From an uncultured Lachnospiraceae bacterium (GTDB lineage Bacteria > Bacillota > Clostridia > Lachnospirales > Lachnospiraceae): a DNA stretch of 39,555 nucleotides. This document shows, piece by piece, positions 1 to 7,654 of the stretch. The number at the start of each line of letters is the position of its first letter. Positions within the stretch are counted from its first letter, which is position 1. The translations under genes were made by a program, and so were the position numbers. The notes beneath the pieces were generated by a model that saw nothing but the letters and a program-made list of their open reading frames with translations, had not been told where the DNA came from and made no database searches. Location: contig CAMWQW010000031.1 of NCBI GenBank assembly GCA_947176505.1, positions 1 through 39,555 of the forward strand. The letters run 5' to 3'.

Positions 1-2
1 AA

Positions 3-134
3 GTAAAGGAAGCGGTAAGGGATGAGGTAAAAGAAGAAGTAAAGGAAGCGGTAAGGGATGAGGTAAAAGAAGAAGTAAGGGAAGCGATAAGAGAAGAGGT
101 AAGGGAAGAAGTAAGAGAAGAGGTAACGGAGAGA
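3..134 (+). repeat. 12-bp periodic coding repeat, including an exact 36-bp tandem duplication
   Basis: Eleven 12-bp units (consensus GTAARRGAAGAR) encode VKEE-like tetrads. Positions 3-38 and 39-74 are identical 36-mers, so copy number probably changes by slippage. The later units have diverged. Confidence 0.9.
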
Positions 135-272
135 GGTATCATAGCATTTATTGAAATGTTTCAGGAGTATCATGAAACGAAAGAAAGCGCTGTTTCCAAA
201 CTTCGAGCAAAATTTCCGGAATATTCCGATAAGGCTGGCGAGTTTGTGGAGAAATATTGGAAAGAAAATTAG
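3..272 (+). CDS. 3' end of a gene ending in a charged four-residue repeat (partial)
   Basis: This is an open frame running from the window edge to a TAG at 270-272; the start lies outside. The first ~44 visible residues are eleven tetrads of the form V-K/R-E/D-E/A, which predict a long charged helix or coiled coil. The remaining ~46 residues contain FIEMFQEYHETKESAV and end in AGEFVEKYWKEN. The first 36 bases of the repeat (3-38) are duplicated exactly at 39-74. Proteins of the Rpn/PD-(D/E)XK 'putative transposase' nuclease family in Clostridia often have such a charged tail followed by a short helical end, so this is a plausible identity, but the nuclease domain is not in the window and the assignment is inference. 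Confidence 0.6.
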   Translation, partial: VKEAVRDEVKEEVKEAVRDEVKEEVREAIREEVREEVREEVTERGIIAFIEMFQEYHETKESAVSKLRAKFPEYSDKAGEFVEKYWKEN

Positions 273-408
273 GAAAGAGAGATTCTCTTAAATACAACTA
301 TTAGCAAAAAAAGGGAAGTATTACTTCTATCGCGATATTTTATAATATTTTTTTGGGTGTATAGAGGTAGCGGTAAGGAAAATTGGAGAGGAAAATCCCT
401 ATAAAGCG

Positions 409-437
409 TTGACAAACACAAACAGCTTAGGTATAAT
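409..437 (+). promoter_or_regulatory. Consensus sigma-A promoter for tRNA-Ser
   Basis: TTGACA at 409-414 and TATAAT at 432-437 are separated by 17 bases. Both hexamers match the consensus perfectly and lie about 60 bases upstream of the mature tRNA, as expected for a strong stable-RNA promoter. Confidence 0.88.
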
Positions 438-495
438 AACACTTGCGTTGCAATAGGACGCAGAACTTCATATTGGTAGAGGTAGTTCAGACTGT

Positions 496-583
496 GGAGA
501 AATACTCAAGAGGCTGAAGAGGCGCCCCTGCTAAGGGTGTAGGTCGCTTGCGCGGCGCGAGGGTTCAAATCCCTCTTTCTCCG
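496..583 (+). tRNA. tRNA-Ser (anticodon GCU)
   Basis: The acceptor arm GGAGAAA (496-502) pairs with TTTCTCC (576-582), followed by discriminator G583. The anticodon stem CGCCC/GGGTG (523-527/535-539) closes the loop CTGCTAA, giving anticodon GCT at 530-532, which reads AGC/AGU. A long variable arm (about 540-558) marks a class II tRNA. The T arm GAGGG-TTCAAAT-CCCTC is at 559-575. No CCA is encoded, as is common in Clostridia. Confidence 0.97.
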
Positions 584-605
584 TTTTATCTACCGATGAA
601 TTAAG

Positions 606-641
606 ACTCAGAGATACTGGTTTAGTATTTCTGAGTTTTTG
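606..641 (+). terminator. Intrinsic terminator of the tRNA-Ser unit
   Basis: A 12-bp stem (606-617 with 625-636, one G-U pair) with a 7-nt loop is followed by a T-run at 636-640. It lies 22 bases after the tRNA and closes a monocistronic tRNA unit. Confidence 0.9.
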
Positions 642-826
642 TTTCTATAATTTTATAATAGGAAATCTGGATTCGGCTTCGACAGAGGATGTAATGGAGC
701 TTTTGGATTTAATTAATTTTTTATTTTTTCGGTATTTCAGCAGATAAATACATATGATAAAATTCTAAAAAGGATTATGACAATGAAACTCGGATAATTA
801 CAGGGAATCGGAAAGGGTCAGGAAGC

Positions 827-1531
827 ATGAGCGCGTTCGTTGAATTTAAAGGAGTCAGCAAAACTTACCATATGGGTGAGGTAGATATCGAAGCCTTAAA
901 GGATGTCAATTTTACGATTGAAAAAGGAGAGTTTTGTGTCGTAGTAGGGGCGTCCGGCGCAGGCAAAACGACCATCTTAAATATTTTGGGCGGAATGGAC
1001 AGTCTTACTTCCGGACAGGTTATGTTGGACGGAGCGGAGATTTCAGCATACAACAGCAAAAAACTGACAACATACAGGCGGTATGATATCGGATTTGTTT
1101 TTCAGTTTTACAATCTGGTACAGAACCTGACGGCACTTGAGAATGTAGAACTGGCTGCGCAGATTTGCAAAGACCCCATGGATGCGATGACGGTTTTGGA
1201 AATGGTGGGACTGAAAGACAGAGCGGGTAATTTCCCGGCGCAGCTTTCGGGTGGAGAACAGCAGAGGGTGGCGATTGCAAGAGCGCTTGCGAAGAATCCG
1301 AAACTGTTGTTGTGTGACGAACCGACCGGTGCGCTGGATTATAATACGGGGAAGGCGGTGTTGAAGCTTTTACAGGATACATGCCGTAAGGAGGGGATGA
1401 CGGTGGTGGTTATTACCCACAATCAGGCGCTGACTGCAATGGCGGACAGAATTATTACGGTGAAAAGCGGTACGATTCAGAATATGGCGTTGAATGATCA
1501 TATTGTTCCGGTGGAGCAGATTGAGTGGTAA
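827..1531 (+). CDS. ABC transporter ATP-binding protein, MacB/LolD type
   Basis: This 234-residue cytoplasmic ATPase would energise the permease encoded 84 bases downstream. Visible motifs are Walker [10 protein letters not shown] (residues 41-49), Q-loop Q93, signature LSGGEQQR (140-147), Walker B LLLCDEP (160-166), D-loop ALD (169-171) and H-loop H198 in ITHNQ. The [11 protein letters not shown] segment near the N-terminus is characteristic of the MacB/LolD/FtsE branch, which couples to FtsX-like permeases and not to channel-type importers. Length is normal for the family. The start at 827 is preceded by a modest GGTCAGGA element. No two-component system adjoins the pair, unlike BceAB-type peptide-resistance loci, so the substrate cannot be told. 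Confidence 0.93.
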   Translation: MSAFVEFKGVSKTYHMGEVDIEALKDVNFTIEKGEFCVVVGASGAGKTTILNILGGMDSLTSGQVMLDGAEISAYNSKKLTTYRRYDIGFVFQFYNLVQNLTALENVELAAQICKDPMDAMTVLEMVGLKDRAGNFPAQLSGGEQQRVAIARALAKNPKLLLCDEPTGALDYNTGKAVLKLLQDTCRKEGMTVVVITHNQALTAMADRIITVKSGTIQNMALNDHIVPVEQIEW

Positions 1532-1615
1532 TTGGGATAACGAATAATGAATGTGTGTTATAAAGACTTATATAGTATCGGTATATATTTTGTCAATATA
1601 TAAGGAGTCGGACGG

Positions 1616-4600
1616 ATGAGCAGCGGAATGGTGAAAACGACAATCAGGGAAATAAAGGCAAGCATTGGAAGATATCTGGCAATCCTTGGAATTGTTATGT
1701 TAGGCGTTGGTCTTTTTGCAGGGTTAAAGATAACAAAGCCGGCAATGATTGCCACGGAGAATGCGTATTTACAAGAGCAGAATTTCTTTGATTTCCGATT
1801 GTTGTCTACCATAGGATTTACGGATAAAGACGTGGAGAAATTGTCACAAATAGACGATGTGGCGGACATAGAAGGGACAATTTCATTGGATGCTCTGTGC
1901 AGCATTGATGAGGGAAATGAGGCGGCATACAAGATACATGCTGTGCCGGATAAGATTAATAAAATAGTATTGGTGGCAGGACGGATGCCGCAGACGGAAG
2001 GTGAGTGTGTCTTAGATTCAACGCAGTATACACAGGATGTAATCGGCTCTGTATTCACGGTTACGGATAGTAATGATGAAGATACGCTGGAGATATTTCA
2101 CAATCGCACATATACTGTCGTGGGACTTGTACAGTCTCCGTATTATATTAATTTTGAGCGTGGAACGACTTCTATCGGCGATGGTAGGATTGCAGCGTTT
2201 GTCTATGTACCGAAAGAGTCTCTTGACAGTGAATATCTGACGGAAGTGTTCCTTACGCTTCAGGAAAAGTATGACGTCTATACAGAGGAATATGAAGATT
2301 ATATAGATACTGTGCAGGATAAAGTAGAAGAGAAAACGGAAGAAGTAGTCACTGAGAGATATCAAAGTCTAATAGACGAAGCGCAGGAGAAGATAGATGA
2401 TGCGCAGATAGAGCTGAATGATAAGAGTGCGGAAGCTAAAGAGGAGCTGGATAAGGCTTGGCAGGATATTCTGGACGGAGAAGAGGAGATAACGGACCAT
2501 GAACAGGAGATAGCGGACGGTAAAGAGCAGATTGCACAGGCATGGGATACTTTGCGTTCACAAAAGCGTGAATTGGAAGAGCAGGAAACTCAGCTTAATG
2601 AGATGGAGGCAATGATGTCTGCAAGTCAATCCGCTGCCATGACACAGATGCCAGAGAGTGGACTACAGATGCCGGCGGGAGCAGAACAGTTTTCGGCGGG
2701 CGGAGTACAGATACCGGACGGAAGAATGCAGGCAGGAATAGAGCAAATCGCAGCGGGCAGAGCACAGATTCAGGCAGGCAGGGAACGAATTGCCGCGGCG
2801 GAAGCCGAACTGACATCGCGGGAAGCCGAGCTGCTTGAAGGTGAAGAAGAACTGGAACAGGCGAAGACAGACTTGGAGGATGGTAAGAAGGAATACGAAG
2901 ATGCCAAGGCTGAGTTTGAGGAAGAAATTGCAGATGCGCAGAAGAAGATAGATGACGCACGTAAAGAACTTGCGGATATTGAGAAGCCGGACGATTATGT
3001 TTTGACGAGGGAGACAAATATAGGATATGCATGTTTTGACAATGATGCAAATATTGTGGAGGCTGTTTCCAATGTATTTCCGGTATTTTTCTTTCTGGTA
3101 GCGGCGTTAATCTGTATGACTACCATGAACAGAATGGTAGAAGAGCAGCGGACGCAGATAGGCGTTTTGAAAGCGCTCGGTTACAGCAATGCCACTATTA
3201 TGGCGAAATTTATGTTCTATGCCGGAAGTGCCGCAATTGTCGGTGCACTGACAGGACTTGCAGGGGGTACATGGCTGTTTCCGAAAACGATATGGGAAGG
3301 ATACCGTATTATGTATAATATGGGAGAGATTACGTATTTCTTCAACGGTTGGCTTGCTTTATTCTCCGTGCTTGCTGCGATTTTCTGTTCTGTGGGAGCG
3401 GCCTTTTTGTCTTGTCGTTATGAGTTGTATAGTGTGCCTGCGAATTTGATTCGTCCCAAGGCGCCGAAGAATGGAAAGCGCATTTTTTTGGAGAAGATTA
3501 CGTTTATCTGGAAAAGGCTTAAATTTTTGCATAAGGTTTCCGTCAGGAATCTTGTGAGATATAAGAAAAGGTTTTTCATGATGATACTTGGTATCAGTGG
3601 CTGTGCAGCGCTTCTTGTGGCTGGTTTCGGTATTAGGGATTCAGTGGCAAATGTCGCGGAACAACAGTATGATGAAGTTCAGATTTATGATATCGGCATG
3701 ACGTTTGATGAGCCGGTGGAGGAGTCCGATATGAAGAATCTGACAGAACAGACATCGAGTGTTTTTGCGCAGACTGCGTATCGCTACGAGGAGAGCGTTG
3801 ACATAGACTTTAAGGGAAAAACGAAATCTGTGTATATGGTGATTCCGGAGAATGTGGAAGAGATTACAGATTTTATTGACCTGCATACCGAGCAGGGAGA
3901 TGCCATATCGTATCCGGATAAGGGCGAGGCGGTCATTACGGCGAAAGTGGCTGAGAACATGGGTATTAAGGCCGGAGACGAGATTTTGCTTAGAGACAAT
4001 GACATGAACGATATCCGAGTGAAGATTTCTGCGCTGTGTGAGAATTTTGTCTATAACTATATTTATCTTAATAAGGAAACTTATCGGGAACAGATTGGCA
4101 CGGATCCGGAATATAAGAGTGCATATGCCATTGTTACGGAAGGTATGAATCTTCATGCAGCAGCAGCGTTCGTATCTGATATGGATAACGTGCTTTCGGC
4201 GTCTGTCGTTCAGGATATGCGGGACAGGATTTCTACGATGATGCAGAGTATGGATTATATTGTTGCATTGATTATTCTCTGTGCAGGCTGCCTTGCGTTT
4301 ATTGTACTTTATAATTTGACTAATATTAATATTACAGAGAGAATTCGAGAGATTGCTACGATTAAGGTGTTAGGATTTTATGCGAAAGAAACGGCGGATT
4401 ATGTCTTTCGGGAAAATCTGATGCTTACAGGGTTAGGCGCTATAGTGGGACTGTTACTCGGAAAATTACTTCATTGGTTTATTATGTATAACATTAATAT
4501 TGATATGATATCCTTTAAGACTTATATCAGTCCGCTTAGTTACGGATTGAGTTTAGTACTTACATTTGTCTTTGCAATGTTTGTGAACGGCATTATGTTC

Positions 4601-4651
4601 TTTAAACTGGAGAGGATTAATATGGCTGAATCTCTTAAGTCGATAGAGTAG
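1616..4651 (+). CDS. Large FtsX-like ABC permease with internal coiled coil
   Basis: This 1011-residue membrane protein is the probable partner of the ATPase just upstream. AAGGAG lies 8-10 bases before the ATG. An N-terminal membrane segment (about 17-38) is followed by a large extracytoplasmic region, within which residues about 210-460 form a long charged helical stretch rich in E, K, D and Q with an interrupting Met/Gln/Gly-rich part (about 325-385). The first FtsX core follows (VFFFLVAALICMTTMNRMVEEQRTQIGVLKALGYS, about 488-525). A second copy lies at the C-terminus (membrane segments about 880-1000 with TERIREIATIKVLGFY). This duplicated FtsX architecture with an SMC-like hairpin is common in Firmicutes permeases annotated only as 'FtsX-like'. 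The family generally does mechanotransmission or export of lipids or peptides across the membrane; the substrate here is unknown. Confidence 0.9.
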   Translation: MSSGMVKTTIREIKASIGRYLAILGIVMLGVGLFAGLKITKPAMIATENAYLQEQNFFDFRLLSTIGFTDKDVEKLSQIDDVADIEGTISLDALCSIDEGNEAAYKIHAVPDKINKIVLVAGRMPQTEGECVLDSTQYTQDVIGSVFTVTDSNDEDTLEIFHNRTYTVVGLVQSPYYINFERGTTSIGDGRIAAFVYVPKESLDSEYLTEVFLTLQEKYDVYTEEYEDYIDTVQDKVEEKTEEVVTERYQSLIDEAQEKIDDAQIELNDKSAEAKEELDKAWQDILDGEEEITDHEQEIADGKEQIAQAWDTLRSQKRELEEQETQLNEMEAMMSASQSAAMTQMPESGLQMPAGAEQFSAGGVQIPDGRMQAGIEQIAAGRAQIQAGRERIAAAEAELTSREAELLEGEEELEQAKTDLEDGKKEYEDAKAEFEEEIADAQKKIDDARKELADIEKPDDYVLTRETNIGYACFDNDANIVEAVSNVFPVFFFLVAALICMTTMNRMVEEQRTQIGVLKALGYSNATIMAKFMFYAGSAAIVGALTGLAGGTWLFPKTIWEGYRIMYNMGEITYFFNGWLALFSVLAAIFCSVGAAFLSCRYELYSVPANLIRPKAPKNGKRIFLEKITFIWKRLKFLHKVSVRNLVRYKKRFFMMILGISGCAALLVAGFGIRDSVANVAEQQYDEVQIYDIGMTFDEPVEESDMKNLTEQTSSVFAQTAYRYEESVDIDFKGKTKSVYMVIPENVEEITDFIDLHTEQGDAISYPDKGEAVITAKVAENMGIKAGDEILLRDNDMNDIRVKISALCENFVYNYIYLNKETYREQIGTDPEYKSAYAIVTEGMNLHAAAAFVSDMDNVLSASVVQDMRDRISTMMQSMDYIVALIILCAGCLAFIVLYNLTNINITERIREIATIKVLGFYAKETADYVFRENLMLTGLGAIVGLLLGKLLHWFIMYNINIDMISFKTYISPLSYGLSLVLTFVFAMFVNGIMFFKLERINMAESLKSIE

Positions 4652-4792
4652 GAAGAAAATCAGTTGCAATACGTGCTTATTGCGTGTACAATAAATATTG
4701 GTCGGTAAGTTAAAGATATTTTATAAAATCATAGATAGCGATTGCGCTACAATAATACATTATGACAGATGTCGGTACACAGGAGGTAGAGT

Positions 4793-4909
4793 ATGTTTTT
4801 ATTATTGGCAGGCGGTTTGGTAGTTGTGATCATTCCCGTTGTGATCGCGGTGGTATCTTCGGTTGTTTCTGCAATAGCAGCATCTCAGGATATCGGGGAA
4901 GATGAATAG
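4793..4909 (+). CDS. Small hydrophobic single-span peptide (38 aa)
   Basis: This ORF is too short for ordinary gene callers, but it begins six bases after a perfect AGGAGG (4781-4786). The product starts MFLLLAGGLVVVIIPVV, has one continuous hydrophobic segment (residues 2-30) and ends in an acidic tail, SQDIGEDE. A hairpin resembling a terminator follows at 4957-4987. The features suggest a small membrane protein, for example a regulator of the neighbouring transporter or a type I toxin-like peptide. I recognise no family and no antisense RNA is evident. Confidence 0.6.
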   Translation: MFLLLAGGLVVVIIPVVIAVVSSVVSAIAASQDIGEDE

Positions 4910-4956
4910 GCAGCAGATTGTTTTGGGGTTACTAGTTTAGGAAGAACCGGAATGAA

Positions 4957-4987
4957 GGACAGAGAAAAGCAAATTTCCCTGTCTTTT
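4957..4987 (+). terminator. Probable intrinsic terminator after the small peptide gene
   Basis: GGACAGAGAAA pairs with TTTCCCTGTCT, with one A-C mismatch and one G-U pair around an AGCAAA loop, and runs into CTTTTATTTT. It lies about 48 bases after the small ORF and separates it from the DUF1538 operon. Confidence 0.6.
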
Positions 4988-5141
4988 ATTTTATGTTATA
5001 GGAAATTCCTCGGTATACTTCGAGTTTGCGAAGCAAATTTATTTTGAAATCCTCAAATTAGCAAATTCTTAGCACGCATTTGATTCCAATCTCAAATAAT
5101 ATACGGTAAGATATTAACATACAATATTTGAGGAAGGGAGG

Positions 5142-6728
5142 ATGATTGATCAGATGAATGAAAAATTGAAGGAGAAAATCCGGGAATCCCTTTCGAGTGT
5201 ATTGCCGATTACGATGATTGTGCTGATTTTGAGTATTACTTTAGTGCCCATGGAGATTAGCACACTGGTGTTGTTTCTGACAGGTGCAGTTTTGCTGATT
5301 GTAGGAATGGGATTCTTTCAGTTAGGTGCGGAAATGGCGATGACACCGCTTGGTCAAGGTGTAGGCGGTAAGCTGGTTAAATTTAAAAGTGTCTGGATGA
5401 TGGCGCTTATTTGTTTTCTGATGGGAGCGATTATTACTATTTCAGAGCCTGATTTGCAGGTGTTGGCGAATCAGGTTGCGGCAGTCCCTAATATGGTGCT
5501 GATTTGGACAGTCGCAGCAGGCGTAGGTATCTTTACCGTCATAGCCCTGCTCCGTATTTTATTCAAAATAAGACTTTCACTTTTGTTAGCCGGATTGTAC
5601 ATATTTATGTTTATATTATCTTTCTTAACTCCGTCTGAATTTATTGCGGTTGCCTTTGACGCGGGCGGTGTGACCACCGGTCCGATGACGGTTCCTTTTA
5701 TCATGGCGTTAGGTGTCGGTCTTTCCGCAGCGCGGAGTGACAAAGACGGAAGCAACGATAGCTTCGGCTTGATTGCCCTGTGCAGTGTGGGACCGATTCT
5801 CATGGTACTTTTGCTGGGAATCTTTTATCACCCGACGGAGGCTGCCTATACGGCGGTAGAGATTCCGCGGCTTGTGACAACGCAGGATGTGGTGAGAGAG
5901 TTTGCGAAATCGATGCCGGATTATGCGGGAGAAGTTCTGCGCAGTATTCTGCCCGTGGTCGGAGTATTCCTGATTTTCCAGATTTTTGCGCGAAGCTACC
6001 GCAAACGTCAGGTGCAGAGAATGGCTGTAGGATTTGGGTATACTGTTATCGGGCTGATTATGTTTCTTACCGGTGTGAATATCGGATTTGCTCCTGTGGG
6101 AAGTCTGCTCGGCGGCGGACTTGCTGATAGCATTTTTAAATGGCTTTTGGTTCCTGTTGGGATTATAATAGGATATTATATTGTAAAGGCGGAGCCTGCA
6201 GTCAGGGTGCTGAACGAGCAAGTAGAAGAAATTACGGGTGGAATGGTATCTTACAAGATGATGAACGCTTCTATGTCTATCGGCGTTGCGTGTGCGGTTG
6301 CGCTTTCAATGACACGTGTATTGACAGGTATCAGTATTTATTGGATTATTATTCCCGGATATGCGCTGGCGCTTATTTTGAGCAGGCTGGTGCCACCGGT
6401 TTTCGTGGGTATCGCGTTTGACTCCGGTGGTGTAGCCAGCGGACCTATGACGTCTACGTTTCTATTACCGCTTGCGATGGGCGCGTGTACCGCATTAGGC
6501 GGTAACGTGGTCACAGATGCATTTGGTATCGTAGCATTAGTTGCACTGGCGCCGCTCATTGCCATACAGGTAATGGGGCTTGTGTATGAGCGCAGGACGA
6601 AGGCGGTTCACCAGCCTTCAGAGGGACTTTCGGGGGATGCGGTTATTGACTTGGAAGATACGATTGTCGATTTAGATGATACCATTGTTGATTTGGAAGA
6701 TACAGTAGTTGATTTGGAGGAAGATTAG
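5142..6728 (+). CDS. DUF1538 family integral membrane protein (duplicated)
   Basis: This 528-residue polytopic protein is built from two homologous halves. The motif FIAVAFDAGGVTTGPMTVPFI (about residues 166-186) recurs as FVGIAFDSGGVASGPMTSTFL (about 422-442), and each half also carries a GANI/ALGV-like glycine-rich segment. This inverted or tandem repeat resembles transporters with paired re-entrant loops, and DUF1538 proteins are presumed transporters of unknown substrate. The C-terminus ends in four acidic heptads (see repeat at 6642). A PII-like protein starts 3 bases after the stop, so the two are one operon and the PII protein probably gates this channel. The start is uncertain: ATG at 5142 abuts GGGAGG, while ATG at 5154 has it 12 bases upstream. 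Confidence 0.88.
   Translation: MIDQMNEKLKEKIRESLSSVLPITMIVLILSITLVPMEISTLVLFLTGAVLLIVGMGFFQLGAEMAMTPLGQGVGGKLVKFKSVWMMALICFLMGAIITISEPDLQVLANQVAAVPNMVLIWTVAAGVGIFTVIALLRILFKIRLSLLLAGLYIFMFILSFLTPSEFIAVAFDAGGVTTGPMTVPFIMALGVGLSAARSDKDGSNDSFGLIALCSVGPILMVLLLGIFYHPTEAAYTAVEIPRLVTTQDVVREFAKSMPDYAGEVLRSILPVVGVFLIFQIFARSYRKRQVQRMAVGFGYTVIGLIMFLTGVNIGFAPVGSLLGGGLADSIFKWLLVPVGIIIGYYIVKAEPAVRVLNEQVEEITGGMVSYKMMNASMSIGVACAVALSMTRVLTGISIYWIIIPGYALALILSRLVPPVFVGIAFDSGGVASGPMTSTFLLPLAMGACTALGGNVVTDAFGIVALVALAPLIAIQVMGLVYERRTKAVHQPSEGLSGDAVIDLEDTIVDLDDTIVDLEDTVVDLEED
6642..6725 (+). repeat. Four 21-bp units encoding acidic heptads at the DUF1538 protein C-terminus
   Basis: Four consecutive 21-bp units encode VIDLEDT, IVDLDDT, IVDLEDT and VVDLEED immediately before the stop. 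The units differ at synonymous positions, so they are not a recent duplication. The tail is cytosolic in most topology guesses and strongly acidic. Confidence 0.9.
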
Positions 6729-6730
6729 AT

Positions 6731-7435
6731 ATGACGGATCGAACGAATCTGCAGATTATTCCGCGGCTGGTCATTACGATTACGCGGGAGGAGGATCAGA
6801 AAAAGCTGGAGGAAGTGCTTGATTCTATGAATGCGCCGCTGTGCTTTCAGTTCAGGGGTAAAGGGACGGCGCCCTCGGAGATGATGGATATTTTCGGACT
6901 GCGGGGAACAACGAGGCTTTTGACAGGTGCACTGCTTCCCAAGTCTCAGGTACAGCCTTTATTTGAGACGATGAATAGACAACTTTCTTTTCGTCATAGG
7001 GGTGGTGGAATAGCAATTACCGTTCCTGTGAGCGGATGCCAGAGCCATGTTTTACAAATATTAAATGATGCGGCGCGGGACGAGATGAGGGAAGCGCTGA
7101 AAGGAGATGAGGAAGAGATGAAAGAAAAATCAGAGTATACGGTAATCTGGGTTTCCGTGGCGAGCGGTTACAGCGACGATGTAGTGGATGCAGCCAGAAA
7201 TGCAGGGGCAAAGGGTGGTACGGTCATGAAAGGACGCCGTCGTAGCTCTGAGCAGGTAAGTCATCACTTCGGCATTTCCATGCAGGAGGAGCAGGATTTT
7301 GTTATGATTGTTGTCCCGAGAGATAAGAAGAACGAGACAATGGCGGCAATCACGAGCGTGTGCGGTTTGGGTACGGAGGCGCATGGGATTGTGCTTGCAC
7401 TTCCGGTAGACGAAGTGATGGGATTGGCAAACTAA
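6731..7435 (+). CDS. Double-domain PII-like signalling protein
   Basis: This 234-residue soluble protein appears to hold two PII-like (ferredoxin-fold, GlnB-related) domains. Domain 1 (about 8-120) has GKGTAPSEMMDIFGLRGTTR in the T-loop region. Domain 2 (about 136-234) has VIWVSV as strand 1, GAKGGTVMKGRRRSS at the T-loop, DFVMIVVP, and ends AHGIVLALPVDEVMGL, matching the PII C-terminal strand pattern. PII proteins bind adenine nucleotides and regulate transporters such as AmtB or SbtA. Here the gene follows the DUF1538 membrane gene by 2 intervening bases, with its ribosome binding site (GGAGGAAG) inside that gene's end. No uridylylation Tyr in a canonical GlnB T-loop context is visible, so the ligand is unknown. 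Confidence 0.82.
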   Translation: MTDRTNLQIIPRLVITITREEDQKKLEEVLDSMNAPLCFQFRGKGTAPSEMMDIFGLRGTTRLLTGALLPKSQVQPLFETMNRQLSFRHRGGGIAITVPVSGCQSHVLQILNDAARDEMREALKGDEEEMKEKSEYTVIWVSVASGYSDDVVDAARNAGAKGGTVMKGRRRSSEQVSHHFGISMQEEQDFVMIVVPRDKKNETMAAITSVCGLGTEAHGIVLALPVDEVMGLAN

Positions 7436-7457
7436 GATGCTAGAATAAGTGTAGAAG

Positions 7458-7492
7458 AGTTCTTTCGATGTGGTTATCGGAAGAACTTTTTT
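7458..7492 (+). terminator. Intrinsic terminator of the DUF1538-PII operon
   Basis: A 12-bp stem (7458-7469 with 7476-7487, one G-U pair) around a GTGGTT loop is followed by five further T residues (7488-7492). It lies about 22 bases after the PII stop codon. Confidence 0.93.
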
Positions 7493-7525
7493 AGTGTAGA
7501 ATAAATTAAAAATGTTCTGTTTAAG

Positions 7526-7556
7526 TGAAACTTTGCGCGGACTTTATTACCCTATA
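7526..7556 (+). promoter_or_regulatory. Candidate ECF-type promoter of sigma operon 1
   Basis: TGAAAC at 7526-7531 matches the -35 motif (GAAAC/TGAAAC) common to many ECF sigma factors, with CCCTATA at 7550-7556 as a possible -10 after 18-19 bases. It is followed by an ECF sigma gene, which would make it autoregulated. The spacing is slightly long, so this remains tentative. Confidence 0.4.
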
Positions 7557-7573
7557 TCAATGAAGGAAGCAAA

Positions 7574-7609
7574 TTCCGGAACCGGTACATATGTACCATG
7601 GATATCCAT
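7574..7609 (+). repeat. Three consecutive perfect palindromes upstream of ECF sigma 1
   Basis: TTCCGGAA (7574-7581), GGTACATATGTACC (7584-7597) and ATGGATATCCAT (7598-7609) are each exactly self-complementary and lie side by side in the 5' region of the sigma gene. They could be binding sites for dimeric regulators or small RNA hairpins; nothing here tells which. Confidence 0.8.
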
Positions 7610-7654
7610 CATCCGGCGTCTTCATGAGGACTGTCGGAAATACCGGAGGTTACG

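Noticed and set aside
660..700. GATTCGGCTTCGACAGAGG resembles the 5' end of tmRNA (GG...TTCGACAGG).
   Set aside because: No following tag-peptide ORF, pseudoknots or matching 3' acceptor end is seen; the match is short and also fits a chance coding-like stretch.
4668..4690. Shared 15-mer TGCTTATTGCGTGTA with the ABC-F leader near 27913.
   Set aside because: A match of this length is close to the chance expectation for a window of this size on two strands.
4652..4792. Possible terminator after the FtsX-like permease (GCAAT...ATTGC).
   Set aside because: The stem is only five base pairs and no T-run follows.
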